From Pseudomonas sp. 7SR1 (GTDB lineage: Bacteria; Pseudomonadota; Gammaproteobacteria; Pseudomonadales; Pseudomonadaceae): 64,000 nucleotides of DNA. Made by a program: the position numbers and the translations under genes. Below are positions 46,391 to 56,053 of the stretch, piece by piece (within the stretch, counting starts at the first letter, position 1; each line of letters begins with the position of its first letter). The stretch is from assembly GCF_900156465.1 (NCBI RefSeq), contig NZ_LT707064.1, positions 310,001 through 374,000 of the forward strand, written 5' to 3'. The notes beneath the pieces were generated by a model. That model was given only the letters and a program-made list of their open reading frames with translations. It was not told where the DNA came from and made no database searches.

Positions 46391-47767
46391 TTACAGCTTG
46401 GGCATGCCGCCGCCGGGCAACATACCGCCCATGCCGCGCATCATCTTGGCCATCCCGCCCTTGGCGGAGAATTTCTTCATCATCTTCTGCATCTGCTTGT
46501 GCTGCTTGATCAAGCGCCCGATGTCCTGCACCTGGGTGCCGGAACCCATGGCGATCCGACGCTTGCGCGAACCGCTGATCAGGTCAGGGTCGCGGCGCTC
46601 GGCCGGGGTCATGGAGTTGATGATGGCTTCCATCTGCTTGAACTGTTTTTCAGCCGCGCTCTGGGCATTGCCCATCTGCGCCAGGTTCACGCCACCGATG
46701 CTCGGCAGCTTGTCCATGAGGCCGCCGAGGCCGCCCATGTTCTTCATCTGTTGCAGCTGGTCGCGGAAATCCTCCAGGTCGAAGCCCTTGCCCTTCTTCA
46801 GCTTCTTGGCCAGTTTGTCGGCCTTTTCCTTGTCGAGGTTCTGTTCGGCCTGCTCGATCAGGCTGAGCACGTCGCCCATGCCCAGGATGCGCGACGCGAT
46901 ACGCTCGGGGTGGAACGGTTCGAGCGCTTCGCTCTTCTCGCCCATACCAATGAACTTGATCGGTTTGCCGGTGATGGCGCGCACCGACAGCGCGGCACCG
47001 CCACGGGCGTCACCGTCGACCTTGGTCAGGATCACACCGGTGAGCGGCAGCGCGTCACCGAACGCCTTGGCGGTGTTGGCCGCATCCTGGCCGGTCATGG
47101 CGTCGACCACGAAGAGGGTTTCCACCGGGTTGACCGCGGCGTGCAACGCCTTGATCTCGCCCATCATCTCTTCGTCGATGTGCAGGCGACCGGCGGTGTC
47201 GACAATGACCACGTCGATGAACTTGAGCTTCGCTTCCCGGATGGCCGCCTGGGCGATATCCACCGGCTTCTGGCTCAGGTCGGAGGGGAAGAACGTCACG
47301 CCGATGTCGTTGGCCAGGGTTTCCAGCTGCTTGATCGCTGCAGGGCGGTAGACGTCCGCGGACACCACCATCACCGACTTCTTCTTGCGCTCCTTGAGCA
47401 GGCGCGCCAGCTTGCCGGCAGTGGTGGTCTTGCCCGCGCCCTGCAGGCCGGCCATCAACACCACCGCTGGCGGCACGGCGCTCAGGTTCAGGTCCTCGTT
47501 GGCAGCGCCCATCAGGCTTTCGAGTTCGGCCTGGACGATCTTCACGAACGCCTGGCCCGGCGTCAGGCTGCGCGACACCTCGGTGCCGACGGCGCGTTCC
47601 TTGACCGAATTGACGAAGTCCTTGACCACTGGCAGGGCAACGTCGGCCTCAAGCAACGCCATGCGCACTTCGCGCAGGGTGTCTTTGATGTTGTCCTCGG
47701 TCAGTTTCGCCTTGCCGGTGACATGGCGCAGCGTCTGCGAGAGACGGTCGGTTAGGTTTTCAAACAT
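46391..47767 (-). CDS. ffh: Signal recognition particle protein Ffh
   Basis: GTPase that with 4.5S RNA targets nascent membrane proteins to FtsY. The 458-aa protein has the NG domain (Walker-type GLQGAGKTTTAGKLA, VDTAGRLHIDEEM, TKVDGDARGGAAL) and the Met-rich C-terminal M domain (GSGTQVQDIGRLIKQHKQM, MMRGMGGMLPGGGMPKL). It is divergent from the CcsA-like gene, with about 200 nt between. Confidence 0.98.
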   Translation of the reverse strand: MFENLTDRLSQTLRHVTGKAKLTEDNIKDTLREVRMALLEADVALPVVKDFVNSVKERAVGTEVSRSLTPGQAFVKIVQAELESLMGAANEDLNLSAVPPAVVLMAGLQGAGKTTTAGKLARLLKERKKKSVMVVSADVYRPAAIKQLETLANDIGVTFFPSDLSQKPVDIAQAAIREAKLKFIDVVIVDTAGRLHIDEEMMGEIKALHAAVNPVETLFVVDAMTGQDAANTAKAFGDALPLTGVILTKVDGDARGGAALSVRAITGKPIKFIGMGEKSEALEPFHPERIASRILGMGDVLSLIEQAEQNLDKEKADKLAKKLKKGKGFDLEDFRDQLQQMKNMGGLGGLMDKLPSIGGVNLAQMGNAQSAAEKQFKQMEAIINSMTPAERRDPDLISGSRKRRIAMGSGTQVQDIGRLIKQHKQMQKMMKKFSAKGGMAKMMRGMGGMLPGGGMPKL

Positions 47768-47970
47768 GCGCGATCCTTTCGGGCCCGGATGGGGCCGGGA
47801 TAATGGCGGCCCAGACCGTGAAGAAATGTGCTCGGCGAGCCTGCGGCGTGGGCAGGTCGCGGATTATAGCGAAGAAGCGTGCGGCGTACACCTGGTGACT
47901 CCGGTGGTCTTTCGTACGGTATGGGTTCTATGCCAAACTCAGCGCCTTTCGGGCCTGCCTAACAGGATTT

Positions 47971-48783
47971 ATGCTCCCCTTGTCACCCAGTTTGCTTGCC
48001 TCCCTCGCCGCCGCCTGCCTTTATGCCGCTGCGACCCTCTATCAAGGCACCCGCCTGGCCTCCGGTGCCAGGGCGAACAAGCGCCTGCTGGTCACGCTCG
48101 GCGTGCTGGCGGTGCTCGGCCACGCGGCCAGCCTTTATACCCACCTGATGACGCCGATCGGCCTGGGCCTGGACTTCTTCAATGCCGCCAGCCTGATCGC
48201 CGTGGCCGTGATCGGCCTGACGCTGCTGGCCTGCTCGCGCATCCCGGTGGAAAACCTCCTCGTGCTGCTGTTCCCACTGGGATTGGCCACGGTGCTGCTG
48301 GCGCAGTTCGCACCATCGGGTACGGTCCAGATCATCGATGAGGAACCGGGGATCCTGGCCCACATCCTGCTATCGATCCTGGCCTACGGGCTATTCACCA
48401 TCGCCGTGTTCCAGGCCCTGCTGCTGCTGGTGCAGGACCACCAGCTCAAGCACAAGCACCCTTCCGGGCTGATCCGCAACTTCCCGCCGCTGCAGACCAT
48501 GGAGAGCCTGCTGTTCGGTTTCCTCTGGGCCGGCTGGACCCTGCTGTCGCTGTCGCTGATCTCCGGCTGGCTGTTCGTCGAGAACCTGTTCGCCCAGCAC
48601 CTGGTGCACAAGACTCTGCTGGCCTGCCTGGCATGGGTGGTGTTCAGCGTGCTGCTCTGGGGCCGCAACCGTCTCGGCTGGCGCGGCCATAAAGCCATTC
48701 GCTGGACCCTGGCCGGCTTCTGCCTGCTGATGCTGGCTTATTTCGGCAGCAAACTGGTCCGCGAATACATCCTGCATATCTGA
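47971..48783 (+). CDS. CcsA/HemX-like cytochrome c assembly family membrane protein (YpjD type)
   Basis: A 270-aa integral membrane protein with about eight helices. It matches the inner-membrane family next to ffh in gamma-proteobacteria (E. coli YpjD). Conserved His-containing helices (LGHAASLYTHLM, ILAHILLSILAYG) could bind haem, but the WWD signature of true CcsA or CcmC is not obvious. It is followed 12 nt later by the CBS-domain gene, probably co-transcribed. Function unproven. Confidence 0.85.
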   Translation: MLPLSPSLLASLAAACLYAAATLYQGTRLASGARANKRLLVTLGVLAVLGHAASLYTHLMTPIGLGLDFFNAASLIAVAVIGLTLLACSRIPVENLLVLLFPLGLATVLLAQFAPSGTVQIIDEEPGILAHILLSILAYGLFTIAVFQALLLLVQDHQLKHKHPSGLIRNFPPLQTMESLLFGFLWAGWTLLSLSLISGWLFVENLFAQHLVHKTLLACLAWVVFSVLLWGRNRLGWRGHKAIRWTLAGFCLLMLAYFGSKLVREYILHI

Positions 48784-48795
48784 CGGACGGCACTG

Positions 48796-50010
48796 ATGGA
48801 TAGGTTGCCCGCGGGGCCGCTGCTCGCTGTACTGGTGGTGCTGATCCTCTGGGCGGGGCTGTTCACAGCCATAGAAGCCGCTCGCTCGCACCTGTTGACG
48901 CTGCGCCAGGCCTCCCGGAGCGGCGACAAACCCCTGGCGAAGCTGCATTTTCCCCTGACCAGCCTGATCCTGGGCAACACCCTGTGCCGCACCCTGGCGG
49001 TGGTGATCGCCACGCTGCTGAGCCTCTTCACCTGGCTGGACAACGGCCCGTGGATCGCCTGGCTCGCCACTGGCGCGGCGTTGCTGGTCCTGGCCGATTA
49101 CCTGCCTCGCACCCTGGCCCAGCGCTATCCCGATGCGGTGCTGGCGCTGGGCAACGCCCTGCTTGCCGTCCCCTTGAAGCTGGTTTATCCACTGGCCTGG
49201 CTGCTGAACGGGCTCAGCGAGCTATTGCTGCGCCCCTTCGCCCGCAAGGCCAGCGCCGTGCAGCAGAGCGATGACGACATGCTCCTGCCCCGCGCCGAAC
49301 ATGACCCTGAACACAGCACCGGGCGTCCCCATCCGGTTTCCGGCATCCACGCCCTGGACAACATCACCGTCAACGACATCCTGGTCCCCCGCAGCGAAGT
49401 CGATGGAATCAATCTCGACGACCCCATCGGCGACATCATCGAGCAGTTGCGCCTGAACCGTCGTACCCGGTTGCCGGTTTTCCACAGCGATATCAACCAG
49501 GTCGAGGCGGTGCTCAACACCCGCCAGGTCCGCCACCTGCTGGCGGACGCCAGCCTGACCAAGGAAGCACTACTGGCCGCCTGCCACGACCCTTACTTCG
49601 TTCCCGAAAGCACACCGCTGCAACTGCAATTGCTGAATTTCCACAAGCAACAGCGCCGCCTGGGCATGGTGGTGGACGAATACGGCGAAGTACTGGGCAT
49701 CGTCACCCTGGAAGACATCCTCGAGGAGATCGTCGGCGAGTTCGAAAGCGAGCACAGCCTCGACAACCCGCACGTTCATCCCCAGCCCGACGGACGCCTG
49801 ATGATCGATGGTGCGGCGTCGATCCGCGAATTGAACAGGACCCTGGGCTGGCACTTGCCCTGCGACGGTCCCAAGACCCTCAACGGGCTGGTCACCGAAG
49901 CGCTGGAGACCATTCCCGAAAGCCCGGTGTGCCTGAAGATCGGCCGCTACCGGCTGGAGATCATCGAAACCGTGGACAACCGCGTCAGCCAGGTACTGGC
50001 CTGGCTGTAG
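48796..50010 (+). CDS. CorC/HlyC-type CNNM transporter-like protein (YfjD family)
   Basis: A 404-aa protein with an N-terminal DUF21/CNNM membrane domain (about 1-160, four hydrophobic segments), a tandem CBS pair (about 180-310; HALDNITVNDILVPRSEVDGI, VVDEYGEVLGIVTLEDILEE) and a C-terminal CorC_HlyC transporter-associated domain (about 330-404). The family is linked to Mg/Co resistance or export. It pairs with the CcsA-like gene as ypjD-yfjD do in E. coli. Confidence 0.9.
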   Translation: MDRLPAGPLLAVLVVLILWAGLFTAIEAARSHLLTLRQASRSGDKPLAKLHFPLTSLILGNTLCRTLAVVIATLLSLFTWLDNGPWIAWLATGAALLVLADYLPRTLAQRYPDAVLALGNALLAVPLKLVYPLAWLLNGLSELLLRPFARKASAVQQSDDDMLLPRAEHDPEHSTGRPHPVSGIHALDNITVNDILVPRSEVDGINLDDPIGDIIEQLRLNRRTRLPVFHSDINQVEAVLNTRQVRHLLADASLTKEALLAACHDPYFVPESTPLQLQLLNFHKQQRRLGMVVDEYGEVLGIVTLEDILEEIVGEFESEHSLDNPHVHPQPDGRLMIDGAASIRELNRTLGWHLPCDGPKTLNGLVTEALETIPESPVCLKIGRYRLEIIETVDNRVSQVLAWL

Positions 50011-50086
50011 AAACAAACGCTCACCGGTGTTCGACCCATAATAATAAATCGCTCCAACGGAGCACATGACTGTCAGGGATAACCGC

Positions 50087-51403
50087 ATGACGACGACCAC
50101 CACCTGCAACGACGCTGTGCCCGCCCAACCGACAAACTCCACTACCCGCGTGGCGACCGCGAGCTTCATCGGCACCGCCATCGAATTCTACGACTTCTAC
50201 GTCTATGCCACGGCCGCCGCCCTGGTGATCGGACCGGTATTCTTCCCGCAGACATCCGGCACGGCACAGATGCTGTCGTCCTTCCTGACATTCGGTATCG
50301 CCTTCCTCGCCCGCCCGTTGGGTTCGGCGCTGTTCGGTCACTTCGGCGACCGGATCGGGCGCAAGTCCACCCTGGTGGCCTCCCTGCTGCTCATGGGCAT
50401 CTGCACCACGCTTATCGGCGTGCTGCCCGGCTACGCCAGCATTGGCGCCTGGGCACCGTTGCTGCTCTGCCTGCTGCGCTTCGGCCAAGGCCTGGGGCTG
50501 GGAGGCGAATGGGGCGGGGCCGCACTGCTGGCCACGGAGAATGCGCCCAAAGGCAAGCGCGCCTGGTTCGGCATGTTCCCCCAACTGGGCCCCTCCATCG
50601 GTTTCCTGGCGGCCAACGGGCTGTTCCTGAGCCTGGCCATGGGCCTGGACGACGAGCAGTTTCGCTCCTGGGGCTGGCGGATCCCGTTCCTGCTCAGCGC
50701 CGTGCTGGTGATCGTCGGCCTCTATGTGCGCCTCAAGCTCCATGAAACGCCGGTCTTCGCCAATGCCGTGGCCCGTCAGGAGCGGGTGAAGGTGCCGCTG
50801 GTGGAGCTGTTCAGCCAGTATTGGGCACCGACGTTGCTGGGCGCGGCGGCGATGGTGGTGTGCTACGCGCTGTTCTACATTTCCACGGTGTTTTCCCTGA
50901 GCTACGGGGTCGCCACCCTCGGCTACAGCCGAGAGACATTCCTGGCCCTGCTGTGCTTCGCCGTCCTGTTCATGGCCGCCGCCACGCCCTTGTCGGCCTG
51001 GGCCAGCGATCGCTTCGGCCGCAAACCGGTGCTGATCGTCGGTGGCGTGCTGGCGATTGCCTCGGGCTTTCTCATGGAACCCCTGCTGACCCACGGCTCG
51101 ACCTGGGCCGTGGCCCTGTTCCTGTGCGTCGAGCTGTTCCTGATGGGCGTGACCTTCGCGCCGATGGGCGCCTTGCTGCCGGAACTGTTCCCCACGCATG
51201 TGCGTTATACCGGCGCTTCGGCGGCTTATAACCTGGGAGGCATCGTCGGCGCCTCGGCTGCCCCGTTCTTCGCCCAGAAGCTGGTGGCAATGGGCGGCCT
51301 GGGCTATGTCGGTGGCTACGTATCCGCGGCTGCGGTACTGAGCGTGATCGCCGTGCTGTGCCTGAAGGAAACCCGTCATAACGACCTGAACCGGGTTGCC
51401 TGA
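50087..51403 (+). CDS. MFS transporter of the metabolite:H+ symporter family
   Basis: A 438-aa permease with 12 predicted helices; family MHS (ShiA/YhjE-like) by FIGTAIEFYDFYVYATAAALV, GHFGDRIGRKSTLV and FGQGLGLGGEWGGA. The ATG at 50087 is preferred (AGGG 8 nt upstream); an ATG seven codons earlier has its GGAG only 3 nt away. Substrate, probably an organic acid, cannot be assigned. Confidence 0.88.
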   Translation: MTTTTTCNDAVPAQPTNSTTRVATASFIGTAIEFYDFYVYATAAALVIGPVFFPQTSGTAQMLSSFLTFGIAFLARPLGSALFGHFGDRIGRKSTLVASLLLMGICTTLIGVLPGYASIGAWAPLLLCLLRFGQGLGLGGEWGGAALLATENAPKGKRAWFGMFPQLGPSIGFLAANGLFLSLAMGLDDEQFRSWGWRIPFLLSAVLVIVGLYVRLKLHETPVFANAVARQERVKVPLVELFSQYWAPTLLGAAAMVVCYALFYISTVFSLSYGVATLGYSRETFLALLCFAVLFMAAATPLSAWASDRFGRKPVLIVGGVLAIASGFLMEPLLTHGSTWAVALFLCVELFLMGVTFAPMGALLPELFPTHVRYTGASAAYNLGGIVGASAAPFFAQKLVAMGGLGYVGGYVSAAAVLSVIAVLCLKETRHNDLNRVA

Positions 51404-51410
51404 CCCTCAT

Positions 51411-51440
51411 CGTGGCGAGGGGGTTCGCTCCCTCGTCCAC
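51411..51440. repeat. REP-type hairpin after the MFS gene
   Basis: GGCGAGGGGG and CTCCCTCGTCC form an imperfect stem with a short loop 8 nt after the stop, the GGCGAGGG variant of the window's REP family. Confidence 0.65.
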
Positions 51441-51510
51441 CCGCCCATCGCCAAACCTGTCACAAAGCTGAACGCCTCCCAATGAAATAACCGCTAACAA
51501 TCCCCCACCA

Positions 51511-51538
51511 TTGAAACCGCCCCCCACCTGCCCCATCT
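51511..51538 (+). promoter_or_regulatory. Heat-shock (sigma-32) promoter of the Lon-family gene
   Basis: TTGAAA (51511-51516), a 14-nt spacer and CCCCATCT (51531-51538) match the RpoH consensus (CTTGAAA-N11/16-CCCCATnT) almost perfectly. It lies 31 nt upstream of the start codon, so the leader is very short. Confidence 0.88.
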
Positions 51539-51569
51539 AAGAGCCATACTCCATTGCGCAGGTGCCCCA

Positions 51570-53984
51570 ATGAGCGACCAGCACTCTACTGAAGCCACGA
51601 ACGACTACGCAGATTCCGAACACATCGAACATACCGTTTCCGGAACCGGCCTCGCCCTGCCCGGCCAAAGCCTGCCGGACAAGGTCTACATCATTCCCAT
51701 CCACAATCGCCCGTTCTTCCCGGCCCAGGTGCTGCCGGTCATCGTCAATGAAGAACCCTGGGCCGAAACCCTGGAACTGGTAGCCAAGTCCGAACATCAT
51801 TCCCTGGCCCTGTTCTTCATGGACACGCCCCAGGAAGACCCGCGCCATTTCGACACCTCGGCCCTGCCGCTGTACGGCACGCTGGTCAAGGTCCATCACG
51901 CCAGCCGTGAAGCCGGCAAGCTGCAATTCGTCGCCCAGGGCCTGACCCGGGTGCGCATTCGCACCTGGCTCAAGCATCACCGCCCGCCGTACCTGGTGGA
52001 AGTCGAATACCCCCACCAGCCGAGCGAGCCGACCGACGAGGTCAAGGCCTATGGCATGGCGCTGATCAATGCGATCAAGGAACTGCTGCCGCTCAATCCG
52101 CTGTACAGCGAAGAGCTGAAGAACTACCTCAACCGCTTCAGCCCCAACGACCCATCGCCGCTGACCGACTTCGCCGCCGCGCTCACCTCCGCCACCGGCA
52201 ATGAGCTGCAGGAAGTACTCGACTGCGTGCCGATGCTCAAGCGCATGGAAAAAGTGCTGCCGATGCTGCGCAAGGAAGTGGAAGTGGTGCGCCTGCAGAA
52301 GGAGATTTCCGCCGAGGTCAACAGCAAGATCGGCGAACATCAGCGCCAGTTCTTCCTCAAGGAACAGCTCAAGGTCATCCAGCAGGAACTGGGGCTGACC
52401 AAGGACGACCGCAGCGCCGACCTCGAACAGTTCGAACAGCGGCTGGAGGGCAAGACACTGCCGGCCCAGGCCCGCAAGCGCATCGACGAGGAAATGAACA
52501 AGCTCTCCATCCTGGAGACCGGCTCGCCGGAATACGCCGTTACCCGCAATTACCTCGACTGGGCGACCTCGGTGCCATGGGGCGTGTATGGCCAGGACAA
52601 GCTCGACCTCAAGCATGCCCGCAAGGTGCTGGACCAGCACCACGCCGGCCTGGACGACATCAAGGACCGCATCCTGGAGTTCCTCGCCGTTGGCGCCTAC
52701 AAAGGCGAGATCAGCGGCTCCATCGTACTGCTGGTGGGACCGCCCGGAGTGGGCAAGACCAGCGTGGGCAAGTCCATCGCCGAATCCCTCGGCCGGCCGT
52801 TCTACCGCTTCAGCGTCGGCGGCATGCGCGACGAAGCCGAGATCAAGGGCCACCGGCGCACCTACATCGGCGCCCAACCGGGCAAGCTGGTGCAGGCGCT
52901 CAAGGACGTCGAGGTGATGAACCCGGTGATCATGCTCGACGAGATCGACAAGATGGGCCAGAGCTACCAGGGCGACCCGGCCTCGGCCTTGCTGGAAACC
53001 CTCGACCCGGAACAGAACGTCGAATTCCTCGACCACTACCTGGACATGCGCCTGGACCTGTCGAAGGTGCTCTTCGTCTGCACCGCCAACACCCTGGATT
53101 CGATCCCCGGCCCGTTGCTGGACCGGATGGAAGTGATTCGCCTGTCGGGCTACATCACCGAAGAGAAGATCGCCATCGCCAAACGCCACCTGTGGCCCAA
53201 GCAGCTGGCCAAGGCCGGCGTGTCCAAGGGCAGCCTGAGCATCAGCGACAGCGCCCTCAAGGCGCTGATCGATGGTTATGCCCGAGAGGCCGGGGTGCGA
53301 CAGTTGGAGAAACAGCTGGGCAAACTGGTACGCAAGGCCGTGATGAAGCTGATCGAGGACCCGAAGGCCGTGATCAAGCTCGGGCCGAAGGATCTCGAGG
53401 CCTCTCTGGGCAAACCGGTGTTCCGCAACGAGCAGGTACTCTCGGGCGTCGGGGTGATCACCGGCCTGGCCTGGACCAGCATGGGCGGCGCCACCCTGCC
53501 GATCGAAGCGACCCGCATCCACACCCTGAATCGCGGTTTCAAGCTCACCGGACAGTTGGGGGAAGTCATGAAGGAGTCGGCGGAAATCGCCCACAGCTAC
53601 GTCAGCTCACACCTGAAACAGTTCGGCGGCGATCCGAAATTCTTCGACGAGGCCTTCGTCCACCTGCATGTTCCCGAAGGCGCAACCCCCAAGGACGGCC
53701 CGAGCGCCGGGGTGACCATGGCCAGCGCCCTGCTGTCCCTGGCGCGCAACCAGCCACCGAAGAAAGCCGTCGCCATGACCGGCGAACTCACCCTGACCGG
53801 GCATGTGCTGCCGATCGGCGGCGTGCGGGAAAAAGTCATCGCGGCACGGCGGCAGAAAATCTTCGAACTGATCCTGCCGGAAGCCAACCGGGGCAACTTC
53901 GAGGAACTGCCGGACTACCTCAAGGAAGGCGTCACGGTGCACTTCGCCAAGCGGTTCGCGGATGTGGCGAAGGTGTTGTTCTGA
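51570..53984 (+). CDS. asrA: ATP-dependent Lon protease, second Pseudomonas type (AsrA-like)
   Basis: AAA+ serine protease (804 aa). Domains: LON substrate domain (about 40-235), coiled-coil, AAA+ module with Walker A VGPPGVGKTS and Walker B NPVIMLDEIDKM, and the proteolytic domain with Ser in KDGPSAGVTMA and Lys in GGVREKVIAARR (Ser-Lys dyad). The acidic N-terminal extension and the adjacent icp and yhhN genes match P. aeruginosa PA0779 (AsrA), which is heat- and aminoglycoside-responsive. A strong RpoH promoter lies directly upstream. Confidence 0.93.
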   Translation: MSDQHSTEATNDYADSEHIEHTVSGTGLALPGQSLPDKVYIIPIHNRPFFPAQVLPVIVNEEPWAETLELVAKSEHHSLALFFMDTPQEDPRHFDTSALPLYGTLVKVHHASREAGKLQFVAQGLTRVRIRTWLKHHRPPYLVEVEYPHQPSEPTDEVKAYGMALINAIKELLPLNPLYSEELKNYLNRFSPNDPSPLTDFAAALTSATGNELQEVLDCVPMLKRMEKVLPMLRKEVEVVRLQKEISAEVNSKIGEHQRQFFLKEQLKVIQQELGLTKDDRSADLEQFEQRLEGKTLPAQARKRIDEEMNKLSILETGSPEYAVTRNYLDWATSVPWGVYGQDKLDLKHARKVLDQHHAGLDDIKDRILEFLAVGAYKGEISGSIVLLVGPPGVGKTSVGKSIAESLGRPFYRFSVGGMRDEAEIKGHRRTYIGAQPGKLVQALKDVEVMNPVIMLDEIDKMGQSYQGDPASALLETLDPEQNVEFLDHYLDMRLDLSKVLFVCTANTLDSIPGPLLDRMEVIRLSGYITEEKIAIAKRHLWPKQLAKAGVSKGSLSISDSALKALIDGYAREAGVRQLEKQLGKLVRKAVMKLIEDPKAVIKLGPKDLEASLGKPVFRNEQVLSGVGVITGLAWTSMGGATLPIEATRIHTLNRGFKLTGQLGEVMKESAEIAHSYVSSHLKQFGGDPKFFDEAFVHLHVPEGATPKDGPSAGVTMASALLSLARNQPPKKAVAMTGELTLTGHVLPIGGVREKVIAARRQKIFELILPEANRGNFEELPDYLKEGVTVHFAKRFADVAKVLF

Positions 53985-54009
53985 GGGTTTTATAGACGCT
54001 GTACCGGCC

Positions 54010-54033
54010 TCATCGCGAGCCTGCTCGCGATGG
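54010..54033. repeat. Single REP palindrome after the Lon-type gene
   Basis: CATCGCGAGC / GCTCGCGATG with a 2-nt loop, 26 nt after the stop. It is the same palindrome as after opgD. Confidence 0.75.
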
Positions 54034-54126
54034 CGCCATCAGCAACACCACATACCCGCCTGACACACCCGGTAGCATCTTCGGTTATGCTCGCCGTTCG
54101 TCGTGAATGCCGGAGCCTTTGCCCCT

Positions 54127-54519
54127 ATGTCCCTCACTCGCCTGTTCGTACCTCTCAGCCTCGCCCTGCTGAGCGCCTGCGCCACGCAAACCAGCAACAA
54201 CGTGACCGTGGAAAAACTGAGCCAGTGCCCGGTAAGGCTTAACAACGGACAGAACCTGATCCTGAGCCTGCCCAGCAATCCCAGCACCGGTTATCGCTGG
54301 GCGGTTCAGGATTCGGCCGGCGGTGTGCTGAAAGCACTGGGCCCCGAGGTGTACCGCAACCCGGAGGACGCCGGTATCGTCGGAGCTGCCGGGGTTTCGA
54401 CCTGGCGCTTCCAGGCATTCAACCCGGGCACCGGCCGGCTGCGCCTGACTTATCAACAGCCCTGGGCCCCTGAAGTACCGCCCGTGGAGACCTTCGACTG
54501 CGCTATCGCGGTGAAATGA
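54127..54519 (+). CDS. Chagasin-type (I42) cysteine protease inhibitor lipoprotein
   Basis: 130 aa. The ATG at 54127 gives a signal peptide with lipobox LSAC. The mature domain has the I42 loops: NPSTGYRW (loop 4), GxxG segment GAAGVSTWRF, and the QPWAPEV motif, which in chagasin insert into papain-like active sites. Corresponds to PA0778 (ICP) beside Lon/AsrA. As a lipoprotein it probably guards the periplasm or outer membrane against cysteine proteases. Its stop overlaps the yhhN start (ATGA). Confidence 0.9.
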   Translation: MSLTRLFVPLSLALLSACATQTSNNVTVEKLSQCPVRLNNGQNLILSLPSNPSTGYRWAVQDSAGGVLKALGPEVYRNPEDAGIVGAAGVSTWRFQAFNPGTGRLRLTYQQPWAPEVPPVETFDCAIAVK

Positions 54520-55157
54520 GCATGGGCTGGCTGATCCTCGCTCTGATGGGAGCGGCCACCTACCTGTATGGCCTGAGCGTGCATGCCTCGCTGCTGTGCC
54601 TGCTGGTCAAGCCGATGCCGGTGCTGGCGCTGCTGGGTTGGCTGCACGATGCGCCGCCCGGCGACTATCGACGCTGGATCAGTCTCGGGCTGATTTTTTC
54701 GCTGGCGGGCGACGTACTGCTGGCGTGGCCGGGCGACTTGTTCGTGTTCGGCCTTGGCGCGTTTCTCCTGGCGCACCTGGCCTACCTCAAAGCCTACCTC
54801 AGCGATTGCCGCCGACCGGCGCTGCTGCCCTTGGCCCTGGCCTTGGGCATCGGTGCGGTGCTCCTGGCAATCCTGGTGTCGAGCGGTCTCGGGCCGTTGC
54901 TGGTGCCAGTGGTGATCTACGGCCTGGTCATCAGCGCCATGCTCTGGCGGGCGTTGGCACGCCTGGGCACCAACGTGCCCAAGCGTTCGGCAGGGCTGGC
55001 CGCCGCCGGGGCGCTGGCGTTTGTGTTTTCCGACAGCCTCATCGGCATCAACCGGTTCGTGCACCCCTTCCATGCCGCGCCTTACCTGATCATCATCAGT
55101 TATTGGCTGGGCCAATGGGGCATTACAGCGTCGGCGTTCGCCCGAAAGCCACAGTGA
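54516..55157 (+). CDS. YhhN/TMEM86-family membrane protein (putative lysoplasmalogenase)
   Basis: A 213-aa protein with about eight membrane helices (SMGWLILALMGAATYLYG, FSLAGDVLLAWPG, FVFSDSLIGINRF). The eukaryotic relative TMEM86B is a lysoplasmalogenase; bacterial function is uncertain. It is translationally coupled to the inhibitor gene by a 4-nt overlap. Confidence 0.86.
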   Translation: MSMGWLILALMGAATYLYGLSVHASLLCLLVKPMPVLALLGWLHDAPPGDYRRWISLGLIFSLAGDVLLAWPGDLFVFGLGAFLLAHLAYLKAYLSDCRRPALLPLALALGIGAVLLAILVSSGLGPLLVPVVIYGLVISAMLWRALARLGTNVPKRSAGLAAAGALAFVFSDSLIGINRFVHPFHAAPYLIIISYWLGQWGITASAFARKPQ

Positions 55158-55166
55158 GCCAGATAA

Positions 55167-55258
55167 GGTGGGAGCGAACTTGCTCGTGATAGCGGTCTGT
55201 CAGTCAACATTATGGCCGGCTGAACCATCGCCATCGCGAGCAAGCTCGCTCCCGCAGC
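55167..55258. repeat. REP pair before cmoA
   Basis: GTGGGAGCGAACTTGCTCGTGA (one A and one T substitution) and the consensus complement GCGAGCAAGCTCGCTCCCGC. It separates yhhN from cmoA. Confidence 0.85.
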
Positions 55259-55309
55259 ATTTTTGGTTAAAATGCCGGCCTTTTCACCACCCATGCCGCT
55301 GGAATCGCC

Positions 55310-56053
55310 GTGAGCAAAGAGTCCGACCGCCTATTCGCCCAACCCCTGGCCCAAGTGCCTGACTTCGCGTTCAACGAGGACGTAGTGCGGGTGTTTCCGG
55401 ACATGATCAAGCGTTCGGTGCCAGGCTACCCGACCATCGTCGAAAACCTCGGCGTGCTCGCCGCGCAATTCGCCCAGCCGGGCAGCGTGCTCTACGATCT
55501 CGGCTCTTCCTTGGGCGCGGTGACCCAGGCCCTGCGCCGTCATGTGCGCACTGATGGTTGCCGGGTGATCGCGGTGGACAACTCGGCGGCCATGGTGGAG
55601 CGCTGCCGCGAATACCTCAACGGCCAGGACTCGATGTTCCAGGAGCTGCTGCCGGTGGAAGTGATCGAAGGCGACATCCTGGCCCTGGACTTCCAGCCGG
55701 CTTCGGTGGTCGCGCTGAACTTCACCCTGCAATTCATTGCGCGGCCGCAGCGCACCGAGCTGCTGAGCCGAATCCGCCAATCCCTGTTGCCCGGTGGCGC
55801 CCTGATCCTCTCGGAAAAACTGCGTTTCAACGACCCCGAGGAACACGCCCTGCTCACCGACCTGCACGTGGCGTTCAAGCGCGCCAACGGCTACAGCGAG
55901 CTGGAGATTGCCCAGAAACGCAGCGCCATCGAAAACGTCATGAAGCCCGACAGCCTCGAAGAACACCGCGAACGCCTGCTGGCGGCCGGGTTCTCGAAAG
56001 TCGTGCCGTGGTTCCAGTGTCTTAACTTCGCCTCGTTGATTGCCCTGCCATGA
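55310..56053 (+). CDS. cmoA: Carboxy-S-adenosyl-L-methionine synthase
   Basis: Makes carboxy-SAM from SAM and prephenate for wobble-base modification. The protein starts at GTG 55310 (MSKESDRLF), 247 aa. Class I methyltransferase fold: [46 protein letters not shown] is the catalytic-domain segment. It overlaps cmoB by 4 nt. Confidence 0.96.
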   Translation: MSKESDRLFAQPLAQVPDFAFNEDVVRVFPDMIKRSVPGYPTIVENLGVLAAQFAQPGSVLYDLGSSLGAVTQALRRHVRTDGCRVIAVDNSAAMVERCREYLNGQDSMFQELLPVEVIEGDILALDFQPASVVALNFTLQFIARPQRTELLSRIRQSLLPGGALILSEKLRFNDPEEHALLTDLHVAFKRANGYSELEIAQKRSAIENVMKPDSLEEHRERLLAAGFSKVVPWFQCLNFASLIALP

